From NCBI GenBank assembly GCA_023459795.1, contig JAEWSP010000022.1, forward strand, positions 1-48,789: a stretch of DNA of 48,789 nucleotides, given 5' to 3'. The notes below the pieces were generated by a model, which searched no databases, was not told where the DNA came from, and was given only the letters and a program-made list of their open reading frames with translations. Position 1 is the first letter of the stretch. The number at the start of each line of letters is the position of its first letter. A program made the position numbers and the translations under genes. This document shows positions 23,904 to 31,074 of the stretch, in pieces. Source of the DNA: Bacillota bacterium (GTDB taxonomy: Bacteria > Bacillota_I > Bacilli_A > RFN20 > CAG-288).

Positions 23904-25193
23904 TTAGAAGATCTCCTTGCGGACCAGCGTCTGCTTTTCGTCCGGACCGACGGAGACGAGGACGACTTCGACTCCGAGAAGCTCTTCGATGCGGGCGATG
24001 TAGGCCTTGCACTCCTTCGGGAGGTCATCATAGTTCCGGCATCCGGAGATATCTTCCTTCCAGCTCTTCATCGTCTCGAAGACGGGCTTCACCTTGTCCA
24101 TGGTGGCAACGCAGCCCGGCATATAATCGATTTTCTTGCCGTCGAGCGTATATCCGACGCCGATCTTGATCTCCTTGACGCAGGAAAGGACATCGATCAG
24201 CATCAAGGCGATATGCTTGACGCCGGTAAGGCTGATGACATAACGGAGTTCGGCGACATCCAGCCATCCTACACGTCTAGGACGCTTGGTGACGACGCCG
24301 TATTCATGTCCGGTCTCCCGGATCTTGTTTCCTTCCTCGCCTTCGATCTCGGTCGGGAAAGGTCCGGCACCGACTCTCGTCGTGTAGGCCTTGGTGATGC
24401 CGAGGATGGAATTGCCGATAGCCGAGCAGGGAACCCCGGCATTGACCGGGATACCGGTTGCCAGCGGGGAAGAAGAAGTGACGAACGGGAAAGTGCCGTG
24501 GTCGAGGCAGAGCATAGCGCCCTGGGCGCCCTCGAAGAGGATCTTCTTGCCAGCGGCAATAGCCTTGTTCAGATAGGAGGAGGTATCGATGATCTCGATT
24601 CTCGTCTTCAGCTCGTCATAGACCTTCATGAGATAGTCGAATTCCTCTTCCGGAGTGACTTCCTTGATTCCGTATGCCTTGAGTTCGATGTTCTTGACAG
24701 GGAGGATCTCGGAAAGACGTTCCTTGAGGTAGCCGGGCTCCAGAAGGTCTCCCATACGGAGGGAAAGACGGGCTGCCTTATCCGTATAGCAGGGACCGAT
24801 TCCTCTTCCGGTAGTTCCGATCTTGGCCTTGCCTAGGACTGCTTCCTTGGCTTTGTCCAGTTCGGCATGGTAAGGCATAAGGATAGTGGATCTCGTGGAA
24901 ACATAAAGCTTGTAGTCCTTGATTCCGGCTTCTTCCAGGGTCTTGAGCTCGAGAAGAAGAGCTTCCGGATTTACGACTACTCCGTTGGCGATGACATTGA
25001 CGACTCCGGCAGAAAAGATTCCGGAAGGAACGAGGCGGACAGCAAATCTCTTGCCGTCGCGGACGATCGAATGCCCAGCGTTGTTACCGCCCTGGCTTCT
25101 GACGACGATGTCGGCACGGGCTGCACAGTAGTCCGTGATTTTTCCTTTTCCTTCATCGCCCCACTGCATTCCCTGAATCGCTAAGCATGCCAT
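23904..25193 (-). CDS. purA: Adenylosuccinate synthetase
   Basis: 429 aa, standard. It makes adenylosuccinate from IMP, aspartate and GTP. Signatures: QGMQWGDEGKGKITD at the N terminus (GTP-binding), GGNNAGHSIV with the catalytic His, and KPRRVGWLD-type TKRPRRVGWLDVAELRY. The start at 25193 follows AGGAGGGTATTTTATT; twenty upstream in-frame codons lack support. The 150 bases upstream contain a small hairpin (near 25224-25240) and AT-rich sequence but no promoter I could place with confidence. First gene of purA-purB. Confidence 0.96.
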   Translation of the reverse strand: MACLAIQGMQWGDEGKGKITDYCAARADIVVRSQGGNNAGHSIVRDGKRFAVRLVPSGIFSAGVVNVIANGVVVNPEALLLELKTLEEAGIKDYKLYVSTRSTILMPYHAELDKAKEAVLGKAKIGTTGRGIGPCYTDKAARLSLRMGDLLEPGYLKERLSEILPVKNIELKAYGIKEVTPEEEFDYLMKVYDELKTRIEIIDTSSYLNKAIAAGKKILFEGAQGAMLCLDHGTFPFVTSSSPLATGIPVNAGVPCSAIGNSILGITKAYTTRVGAGPFPTEIEGEEGNKIRETGHEYGVVTKRPRRVGWLDVAELRYVISLTGVKHIALMLIDVLSCVKEIKIGVGYTLDGKKIDYMPGCVATMDKVKPVFETMKSWKEDISGCRNYDDLPKECKAYIARIEELLGVEVVLVSVGPDEKQTLVRKEIF

Positions 25194-25343
25194 AATAAAA
25201 TACCCTCCTAAAGGTGAACATCTGGAACCTTCCGGTACCCTGTAAGAAATCACTCATCTCTTACCTTAAGATATTAGCACTCTTTGAACCTGATGGAGAC
25301 AAGAAAAGACATAGGAAAAGGAAACGGATAAAGACTGGATAGA

Positions 25344-26624
25344 CTAAAGGCCTGGATTCCTTGCGCCTTGCGAGGAATATAAGGCTTTATCCAGGCTTCC
25401 GTCCTGTATCATCTTGACCATTGCGGAAGCAATGGAAGGATCGAACTGGGTTCCTTCGTTCTTCTCGATCTCCTTCAAAGCGGCATCCCTGGTCAGCTTC
25501 TTCCGGTAGCACCTATCCGTCGTCATGGCATCATAGCAGTCGGCAACGCAGATGATCCTTGCAAAATACGGGATCTGCTCTCCCCTGAGATGGCAGGGGT
25601 ATCCTTTTCCGTCATACCGCTCATGGTGGTAGTGGGCACCGTCCTGGACCCCGGGGATCGAGGTGATGTCCTTAAGGACGGTTGCCCCGATCGTGGTATG
25701 GCCCTGGATGATCCTGTATTCGGCATCCGTCAGCTTTCCCGGCTTCTCCAGGACCTCGTTGCTGATTCCGATCTTGCCGCAGTCGTGGAGAAGGGCGGTA
25801 AGGTAAAGGTTCTGGATTTCGGAATCCTTCATTCCCAGCTCTTTTCCCAGGGCTTTGCTGTAGATAGCCACTCTTGCCGAATGGCCTTCCGTATAGGGAT
25901 CCTTTGCATCGATGAAGTTCGTGAACGTCATGACGGACTGGAGAAGGACCTTTTGCTCGGCTTCCTGGCTTTTCCGGAATTCCTGTTCCTTCTGCCGGAA
26001 GGTGAGGTAGACGATGAGGAGGAGGAACCATACGCAAAGAAGGACAAGAAGAGAGATAGATACCGAGGATTTCCAGAAGTCCACCGCAAGGTGGTATTCC
26101 AATTCATACTTCGTAACGTGGACGACCGGATCTGCGGAATAGAGGTTTGCGCCAAACTGCTGGACTTTGCCCGACTCCAGATACGAAGGGTTGTTCTCTG
26201 ACTCCGGGTCGGCTGCCGGAGTGAAGATTATGGAATTTCCCATTTTCTCCATGGAACCGGTATGGAAGACATCCCCGATGGAGAAATCCCCGTCGATGGT
26301 GATGGTGGCCTTCCAGTCCGTCAGGGGAAGGGGATTCTCATTCGTCAGATAGAAATAGTAGGATCCTCCGTATGGTTTCCCGCGGAAGACTTCGTTAATC
26401 TCCGAAAGGGACCAGACCCGGGAAGGGTCGTCGTGGCTAAACAGGATCCCGTCTTGGGCTTGTGTGATGTTTTCCCCTTCGTAGGAAAGAGTTCTCTTGC
26501 AGTGGTTATAGGAGCGGCAGTAGAAAGCATAGAAAATAAGGGGGACTAGAATCAGGAAGAAGGAAATGAGAAGACCCCAGGATTTCGCTTTATCTGCCTT
26601 GCCTTTACTCTTTCGTGGTGCCAT
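25344..26624 (-). CDS. Membrane-bound HD-GYP domain protein (c-di-GMP phosphodiesterase-like)
   Basis: 426 aa. Layout: basic N terminus, first membrane segment WGLLISFFLILVPLIFYAF (15-33), a sensor region of about 160 residues probably outside, second membrane segment near 200-222, then a short coiled linker (KEQEFRKSQEAEQK) and the HD-GYP domain. Its motifs are GHSARVAIYSKALG, LLHDCGKIGI, GHTTIGATVL, HHERYDGKGYP and CVADCYDAMTTDR. These residues match active members that hydrolyse c-di-GMP or related dinucleotides. The ATG at 26624 is only six bases after a TATACT box and has no ribosome binding site, so the mRNA is probably leaderless. Confidence 0.85.
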   Translation of the reverse strand: MAPRKSKGKADKAKSWGLLISFFLILVPLIFYAFYCRSYNHCKRTLSYEGENITQAQDGILFSHDDPSRVWSLSEINEVFRGKPYGGSYYFYLTNENPLPLTDWKATITIDGDFSIGDVFHTGSMEKMGNSIIFTPAADPESENNPSYLESGKVQQFGANLYSADPVVHVTKYELEYHLAVDFWKSSVSISLLVLLCVWFLLLIVYLTFRQKEQEFRKSQEAEQKVLLQSVMTFTNFIDAKDPYTEGHSARVAIYSKALGKELGMKDSEIQNLYLTALLHDCGKIGISNEVLEKPGKLTDAEYRIIQGHTTIGATVLKDITSIPGVQDGAHYHHERYDGKGYPCHLRGEQIPYFARIICVADCYDAMTTDRCYRKKLTRDAALKEIEKNEGTQFDPSIASAMVKMIQDGSLDKALYSSQGARNPGL

Positions 26625-26630
26625 GGAAAT

Positions 26631-26636
26631 AGTATA
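26631..26636 (-). promoter_or_regulatory. -10 box for a leaderless HD-GYP transcript
   Basis: TATACT on the minus strand, six bases before the ATG at 26624. No good -35 is seen. The interval 26637-26818 up to the tRNA-Ala terminator holds no gene. Confidence 0.45.
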
Positions 26637-26818
26637 GGACGGAAAAAAGCAAAAAATTAGAAAATGGGAAACGGAAACTTTCCGGATTTTCATGAAAGGG
26701 CAGGAAAACTCGCATAGACTTACGATTCCTTTTCTAAAAAGTGCCTGAATTATGGCAAAAACAGTGACTTTATCGATTCCAAAAAAGAACGCTTTCTTTG
26801 CTGAAACAATCGGAAACG

Positions 26819-26846
26819 AAAAATGCCGCCAGCGGACTGGTGGCAT
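26819..26846 (-). terminator. Terminator of tRNA-Ala
   Basis: A 10-bp stem (26823-26832 with 26837-26846, one G-U pair) around a CGGA loop, followed on the minus strand by five T residues. Confidence 0.9.
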
Positions 26847-26857
26847 GATTCTTCTTT

Positions 26858-26933
26858 TGGTGGAGCTGACGAGGCTTGAACTCGCTACCTCATGCTTGCA
26901 AAGCACGCGCTCTCCCAGGTGAGCTACAGCCCC
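26858..26933 (-). tRNA. tRNA-Ala (anticodon TGC)
   Basis: 76 bases including an encoded CCA. The acceptor GGGGCTG pairs with CAGCTCC, including one G-U; D arm AGCTCACCTGGGAGAGC; anticodon loop TTTGCAA giving TGC; T loop TTCAAGC. All arms fold normally. It stands alone, followed by a terminator. Confidence 0.97.
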
Positions 26934-26971
26934 AAAAGCAAGGAAAATTATAGAAGAAAGAAGAAGGAAAA

Positions 26972-28225
26972 TCAATGAGAAATGAAAGAAGAGAAGGTTC
27001 CGACCTCTTCTTTGTCCCCTTTTCTTTCGTAGGAAAGGTAGTTTTCGCTGTATCCTTTGAGGACATTGTCCTTGCGGGAATCCCAAAGAACGGTTACCTT
27101 CTTTCCGTCCAGGGACTTCCGGAAGAGGGCTTCCTGTTCTTCGGACAAGGCGATCAGTTCCTTTACCCTTCTTCTTCTTTCCGGATAAGGGACGATTCCA
27201 TCCTTTATTCCGGATGCCATCGTGCCCGGACGCTCCGAATAAGGGAAGGCATGGATACGCATGAACCCGGCCTCCTTGAGGAAGGAACAGGTCTCCTGGA
27301 AATCCTCTTCCGTCTCGCCGGGGAATCCGGCGATCACATCCGTGGACAATCCGGCATTGGGGAAGAGCCCGTGGATTTCCTGGACCACGGAAAGAAAACG
27401 GGAAAGATCGTATTTCCTGTTCATCTTCTTCAATATCTTCTCGCTTCCCGACTGGAGCGGGATATGGAAATGGGGAACGATCCTGTCCGGATACTCCTGA
27501 TAGGCGGCAAGGTACTTTTCGTCGATCTGGGAAAGCTCGATAGAAGAAACACGGAGCCTGTAGGGACCCTGGAAAGGAAGGACGGCAAGATCCAGAAGAA
27601 GATCGGAAAGACGGTAGTCTTCTCTTTCCGGATCCTGATAGCTTCCGACATCGATCCCGGAGACGACCAGCTCCTTCACTCCGCTCTCCAATAGCCGCAG
27701 GGATTCCGAAAGGATTTCTTCCCTTCTTCTGCTTCTCGACCTTCCCCGGGAATAAGGGATCAGGCAGTACGTGCAGAAGTTGTCGCATCCGTCCTGGATC
27801 TTCAGGGTAGTCCTGGTCTCCTTCTGCCCGGAAGAGATCTTCAGGGGGTCGTAATCGAAAAGCCGGGGATTGGGAAGAACGAAGTCCCGCTCTTCCTTCT
27901 TCAGGTTATCGACGATAAGATGCCGGTTGGCAGTTCCGTATACGGCTTTCACCCCGCTATAGGAGAGATAACGTTCCTTGTGGATCTGGGAAGAGCAGCC
28001 AAGGACAACGATCCTGGCATCCGGATAACGTTTATGGATCTCATGGAGGGATTTGCTGTCCTTCCTCTCGGACTGGTTTGTCACTGCACATGTCAGAAGG
28101 AAATAGTAATCCGGGCTTTCCCCTTCTTCCGCCTTCCGGAAACCCGAAAGGAGAAGCTCTTCCTGGAGAGCTTCTCCTTCGTATCCGTTGATCTTGCAGC
28201 CTAGAACATAGAGTGAGAAGGTCAT
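26972..28225 (-). CDS. mtaB: tRNA threonylcarbamoyladenosine methylthiotransferase (MtaB-like)
   Basis: 417 aa. Radical SAM enzyme adding the 2-methylthio group to t6A37 of tRNA. The N-terminal MTTase domain has Cys in YVLGCKINGYEG, TCAVTN and VLGCSSQ; the radical SAM cluster is in QDGCDNFCTYCLIPYSRGRSRSR (only CDNFCTYC is the CxxxCxxC). GFPGETEEDF follows and a TRAM-like C terminus ends the protein. The NQSERK/GC-S order suits MtaB better than MiaB or RimO. The ATG lies two bases after the upstream stop; a GGAGGAG site sits 14 bases before it, with a small CCTTCTAAGG fold between, so translation may depend on coupling. Confidence 0.88.
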   Translation of the reverse strand: MTFSLYVLGCKINGYEGEALQEELLLSGFRKAEEGESPDYYFLLTCAVTNQSERKDSKSLHEIHKRYPDARIVVLGCSSQIHKERYLSYSGVKAVYGTANRHLIVDNLKKEERDFVLPNPRLFDYDPLKISSGQKETRTTLKIQDGCDNFCTYCLIPYSRGRSRSRRREEILSESLRLLESGVKELVVSGIDVGSYQDPEREDYRLSDLLLDLAVLPFQGPYRLRVSSIELSQIDEKYLAAYQEYPDRIVPHFHIPLQSGSEKILKKMNRKYDLSRFLSVVQEIHGLFPNAGLSTDVIAGFPGETEEDFQETCSFLKEAGFMRIHAFPYSERPGTMASGIKDGIVPYPERRRRVKELIALSEEQEALFRKSLDGKKVTVLWDSRKDNVLKGYSENYLSYERKGDKEEVGTFSSFISH

Positions 28226-28227
28226 CC

Positions 28228-29097
28228 TTAGAAGGGGTTGTTCTCCTCCCAGTTTCCGAAGGTTTCCTGCCACTTGCGGATTCTCTTCTTCATCCGCTTC
28301 ATGGACTGGTAGACCTTGTTGTTCTGCTCCCTCTCCTGGCGCTTGATTACCTTCTTGGCTTTCTCCTGGACTTCCTGGACAAGAGGAGAAGAAAGGAAGC
28401 CGAGTTCCTCGGCTTTAATAAGGAAGGAATCCGGGTTCTTTTCGTCATAGGAAAGGCATAGTTTGTCTAGCCTTGGATAAAGATTGTCCTTCTTCTCGAT
28501 GCCTTTGACCTTCTCGTCGAAGAGGGGGAGCTCTTCCAGAAGCTTTCCTTCCCCGTCTACGAGGAAGAGGGTTTCGAATTCCGGATGGTAGAAGAAGGAA
28601 AGGTTATCCTTCCTGGAATCAAGCTTTATGAGGCGGGAGAAGAGGGAAGAGAAAACCTGTCCTTTGTAGAAGGAAAAAGGATCCACGAAGGAAGGATTCG
28701 TTTCCGAAAGCCTTTCCCCGTTGGCGGAAGACTTCTTGAAGCTGGGGAGATCGGATAACAGGACGGCATTCGTTTCCGGGTCATAGCAGGGAAGATAGAT
28801 CTTCTTTCCTTCGTATTCCAGATACGGAAGGCTTTCGAAGAGGTTCCTCTCCACGGATCTGTTCTCTAGCTGGGTATAGGAGAAGGCTGCGACATATTCC
28901 TCGATCCTTTTCCGGCTGAGCAGGATATGGAGGATGATGTCTGCTTCCACGAGCTGTCCCAGCGTTGCCGAATCCTCATAGGCATTGGTGCCCGGAGAGA
29001 AGAGAGTGGCATTCTCGTTATAGAAAAGCTGCTCCTTGCTGTTGGCAGGGCTTTTCGGATTGAAGAAACTCAGGCATTCGGTAAGGACTTTTTCCAT
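28228..29097 (-). CDS. Protein of unknown function, 289 aa, upstream of mtaB
   Basis: Not recognised. Residues 1-100 are mixed alpha/beta with a long helix (TLGQLVEADIILHILLSRKR); residues 100-235 contain alternating strands (KKIYLPCYDPETNAVLLSDL, ETLFLVDGEGKLLEELPLF); the last 45 residues are strongly basic and coiled (KKVIKRQEREQNNKVYQSMK), suggesting RNA or membrane contact. The start at 29097 has no ribosome binding site, but a TGGTAGAAT extended -10 ends eight bases upstream, so a leaderless mRNA is likely. Co-transcribed with mtaB, which starts two bases after its stop. Confidence 0.75.
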   Translation of the reverse strand: MEKVLTECLSFFNPKSPANSKEQLFYNENATLFSPGTNAYEDSATLGQLVEADIILHILLSRKRIEEYVAAFSYTQLENRSVERNLFESLPYLEYEGKKIYLPCYDPETNAVLLSDLPSFKKSSANGERLSETNPSFVDPFSFYKGQVFSSLFSRLIKLDSRKDNLSFFYHPEFETLFLVDGEGKLLEELPLFDEKVKGIEKKDNLYPRLDKLCLSYDEKNPDSFLIKAEELGFLSSPLVQEVQEKAKKVIKRQEREQNNKVYQSMKRMKKRIRKWQETFGNWEENNPF

Positions 29098-29105
29098 AGG
29101 ACTAT

Positions 29106-29114
29106 ATTCTACCA
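29106..29114 (-). promoter_or_regulatory. Extended -10 directly before the 289-aa gene
   Basis: TGGTAGAAT on the minus strand, ending eight bases before ATG 29097. It has the same TGnTAGAAT form as the promoters at 7937 and 15080. The tRNA-Gly terminator lies just upstream and separates the two units. Confidence 0.5.
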
Positions 29115-29134
29115 AAAGAGGAAGGATAAGAAAC

Positions 29135-29159
29135 AAAAAAACCCGGCTTTTTACCGGGT
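29135..29159 (-). terminator. Terminator of the tRNA-Asp/tRNA-Gly operon
   Basis: ACCCGG (29141-29146) pairs with CCGGGT (29154-29159). On the minus strand seven T residues follow. Confidence 0.92.
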
Positions 29160-29170
29160 GTGTTTACGAC

Positions 29171-29244
29171 TGGAGCAAGCTACGGGAATCGAACCCGCAT
29201 GTCAACCTTGGCAAGGTTGCGTTCTACCACTGAACTAAGCCTGC
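29171..29244 (-). tRNA. tRNA-Gly (anticodon GCC)
   Basis: 74 bases with encoded CCA. Anticodon loop TTGCCAA gives GCC; T loop TTCGATT; acceptor GCAGGCT pairs with AGCTTGC using G-U/irregular pairs toward its base. It follows tRNA-Asp by three bases and ends before a terminator. Confidence 0.95.
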
Positions 29245-29247
29245 AAA

Positions 29248-29324
29248 TGGCGGATCTAGAGGGATTCGAACCCTCGATCTTCTCCGTGACAGGGAGACGT
29301 GATAGACCGCTACACTATAGATCC
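29248..29324 (-). tRNA. tRNA-Asp (anticodon GTC)
   Basis: 77 bases with encoded CCA. The acceptor GGATCTA pairs perfectly with TAGATCC; the anticodon loop contains GTC; T arm GAGGG/CCCTC with loop TTCGAAT. First gene of a two-tRNA operon. Confidence 0.96.
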
Positions 29325-29353
29325 ATCCGCTGCGCTTTTTATCGCGCTTTACT

Positions 29354-29382
29354 ATTATCCCAATACGCCTCTTGAAAATCAA
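29354..29382 (-). promoter_or_regulatory. Promoter of the tRNA-Asp/tRNA-Gly operon
   Basis: On the minus strand TTGATT (29377-29382) and GATAAT (29354-29359) are 17 bases apart. The start would be near 29347, about 23 bases before tRNA-Asp. The region after the -10 includes GCGC-rich sequence suited to stringent control, which is speculative. Confidence 0.7.
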
Positions 29383-29437
29383 GTATTTTTTTTCCTTCTT
29401 TAACTTCTTCTTGGAAAGAGGGAGAATAACAGGGAAC

Positions 29438-30112
29438 ATGAAGTGCAACGGACATGAAGTGGATGGCGTCCTGTTCGATCTGGACGGAACCCTTATCGAT
29501 ACGGAGAGGCTGGGAACCGAGGGCTGGAAAGAAGCCTGCCTTTTCTACCATGTCCCTTTCGACATAGAACTGGTGAACTCCATGAAGGGAAGATCCAGAA
29601 AAGACGATACCCTGCTCTTCGATGCCCGGTACAAAGGCTTTCCTTCCTATCAGGAAGCAAGGAATATAAGGGAGAAATACGTTTCCGACTATTTCCGGGA
29701 AAGAGGAGTACCCCTTCTTCCCGGTGCCCTTGCCCTTCTTTCCTATCTGAAGGGAAAGAACATTCCTATGGGCGTTGCGACTTCCTCCAACAGGAAGTAC
29801 CTTTCCTATGTATTGTCCTCTACCGGCATGGGACAGTATTTCCAGGGGACGGTCACCGGGGAGGAAGTACAGAAAGGAAAACCCGATCCTTCTATCTTCG
29901 TTGCCTGCTCCAAGCTGCTTGCTACTTCTCCTGGGAATACCCTGGTCGTAGAAGACTCTAGGTTCGGGCTTCTTGCCGCATATAGGGGAGGCTTCCTTCC
30001 TATCGGCATTCCGAATGCCTATCCTTTCGATGAATCTGCCTTATCCCTATGCGTATCTTCCTTTTCCTCCCTGGAAGGACTCCTGGGAAGCATCCGGAAA
30101 GAAAATCCCTGA
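29438..30112 (+). CDS. HAD-superfamily hydrolase (beta-phosphoglucomutase-like)
   Basis: 224 aa, subfamily IA size. Motif I DGVLFDLDGTLIDTE (10-24) with both catalytic Asp; motif II GVATSSN; Lys in QKGKPDPSIFV; motif IV VVEDSRFGLLAAYRGGF. The helical cap after motif I and the ATSS motif resemble beta-phosphoglucomutases and sugar phosphatases. The substrate cannot be set. The ATG has only a short AGGGA site; a longer in-frame start at 29372 would add a hydrophobic 22-residue segment unsupported by a ribosome binding site. Confidence 0.88.
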   Translation: MKCNGHEVDGVLFDLDGTLIDTERLGTEGWKEACLFYHVPFDIELVNSMKGRSRKDDTLLFDARYKGFPSYQEARNIREKYVSDYFRERGVPLLPGALALLSYLKGKNIPMGVATSSNRKYLSYVLSSTGMGQYFQGTVTGEEVQKGKPDPSIFVACSKLLATSPGNTLVVEDSRFGLLAAYRGGFLPIGIPNAYPFDESALSLCVSSFSSLEGLLGSIRKENP

Positions 30113-30189
30113 GCTAAGGGGCTTTCTTGCTGAAATAGGGGAAGCTGCTTTCCGGTATGGGAAGGGAAGAAGAGGCTTTGTTCCTGGTT

Positions 30190-30218
30190 CTTGCTTTCCT
30201 GCAAGCGTTTTTCTTTTC
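30190..30218 (+). terminator. Terminator after the HAD hydrolase gene
   Basis: CTTGC (30190-30194) pairs with GCAAG (30201-30205), followed by CGTTTTTCTTTT. It lies about 78 bases past the stop; that interval holds no gene. Confidence 0.6.
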
Positions 30219-30259
30219 TCCTTTTCCAAGAAAAGTCTTTTTTGGATAAGGAATTAAGG

Positions 30260-30329
30260 TATAATCAAACCATTCCCGGAAGAATTCCATTCTCCGGGAT
30301 GCCTTCATCACTTAAGGACTGTCAGTCCT
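30260..30329 (+). promoter_or_regulatory. hprT -10 box and two-hairpin leader
   Basis: TATAAT (30260-30265) is followed by a leader of about 80 bases. Hairpin 1 (30274-30299) pairs TCCCGGA with TCCGGGA and continues GAAT/ATTC with one bulge. Hairpin 2 (30315-30329) pairs AGGACT with AGTCCT around GTC. No T run follows either, so control of translation or mRNA stability is more likely than attenuation. No consensus -35 is present. Confidence 0.45.
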
Positions 30330-30351
30330 AGAAAAGGAAAGGGAAAACGCC

Positions 30352-30975
30352 ATGGAGAAACTGATTCTTTCGGAAGATGAGATCGTCAAGGTGTCGGCAA
30401 GGCTTGCCGACGAGATCGATACGGCTCTGGTCCAGGAGAAGGATGTCGGGATTCCGATTTTCCTAGGCATCATGAACGGAGCCCTTCCGTTCATGTATGA
30501 ACTGGTCCGTCATATCAAGACTCCTTGCCTTCTCGATACGCTGAAGTGCTCGTCCTACAACGGCACCCAGTCCACCGGCAAGATCACGGTTCAGAAGGAA
30601 CCGGATCATAACCTCGAGGGAAAGACCGTCGTCATCGTCGAAGACATCATCGATACCGGACTTACGATGCACTTCCTCAAGCAGTTCATTCTGGATACCT
30701 ATCATCCGAAGAAGCTTCTTGTCTGCGTCCTTATCAAGCGCAACCAGAAGCATCTGAAGTACGATGAGCTTGCTGACTTCACCGGCCTTACCACCGAGGA
30801 GCAGAACTACATCGTCGGCTTCGGATTCGATTACTACGGACTTTACCGGAACGTACCGTATGTCTTCGTTCCTTCCGTCAAGGACGTCAAGGAATGGTCC
30901 GAGCTCTTCGAGGATGACAAGAAGCTGACGGCTGACTATCTTGCCAAGAACCCGAAGGCGGAAGAGAAGAAGTAG
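30352..30975 (+). CDS. hprT: Hypoxanthine (guanine) phosphoribosyltransferase
   Basis: 207 aa, slightly longer than the usual 180. It salvages hypoxanthine and guanine to IMP and GMP with PRPP. Signatures: FLGIMNGALPFMYELVR, the flexible-loop KCSSYNGTQSTGKI, PRPP motif VVIVEDIIDTGLTM, and VGFGFDYYGLYRNVPYV near the base-binding site. The last 25 residues are a charged extension (TADYLAKNPKAEEKK). Ribosome binding site AAGGAAAGGG. With purA, purB and the BMP transporter it points to active purine salvage. Confidence 0.95.
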   Translation: MEKLILSEDEIVKVSARLADEIDTALVQEKDVGIPIFLGIMNGALPFMYELVRHIKTPCLLDTLKCSSYNGTQSTGKITVQKEPDHNLEGKTVVIVEDIIDTGLTMHFLKQFILDTYHPKKLLVCVLIKRNQKHLKYDELADFTGLTTEEQNYIVGFGFDYYGLYRNVPYVFVPSVKDVKEWSELFEDDKKLTADYLAKNPKAEEKK

Positions 30976-30994
30976 GCTTCGAATCGCTTTCAGA

Positions 30995-31024
30995 ACGGGA
31001 TTCCGGCTTCGGAATCCCGTTTTG
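30995..31024 (+). terminator. Terminator of hprT
   Basis: An 11-bp perfect stem (30995-31005 with 31010-31020) around GCTT, followed by TTTGCTTTT. Confidence 0.92.
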
Positions 31025-31074
31025 CTTTTCATCCGGAACCAAAACCCTTATAATCTTCTTTTGGGAAGCAAATA

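Noticed and set aside
22604..24031. Longer purB start at 24031
   Set aside because: The extra 43 codons lie inside purA and are Ser/Arg-rich shadow sequence; ATG 23902 has AAGGAG.
25344..27788. 814-codon reading frame extending the HD-GYP protein upstream
   Set aside because: The extension runs through tRNA-Ala, its terminator and part of mtaB and has no ribosome binding site; the protein begins at 26624.
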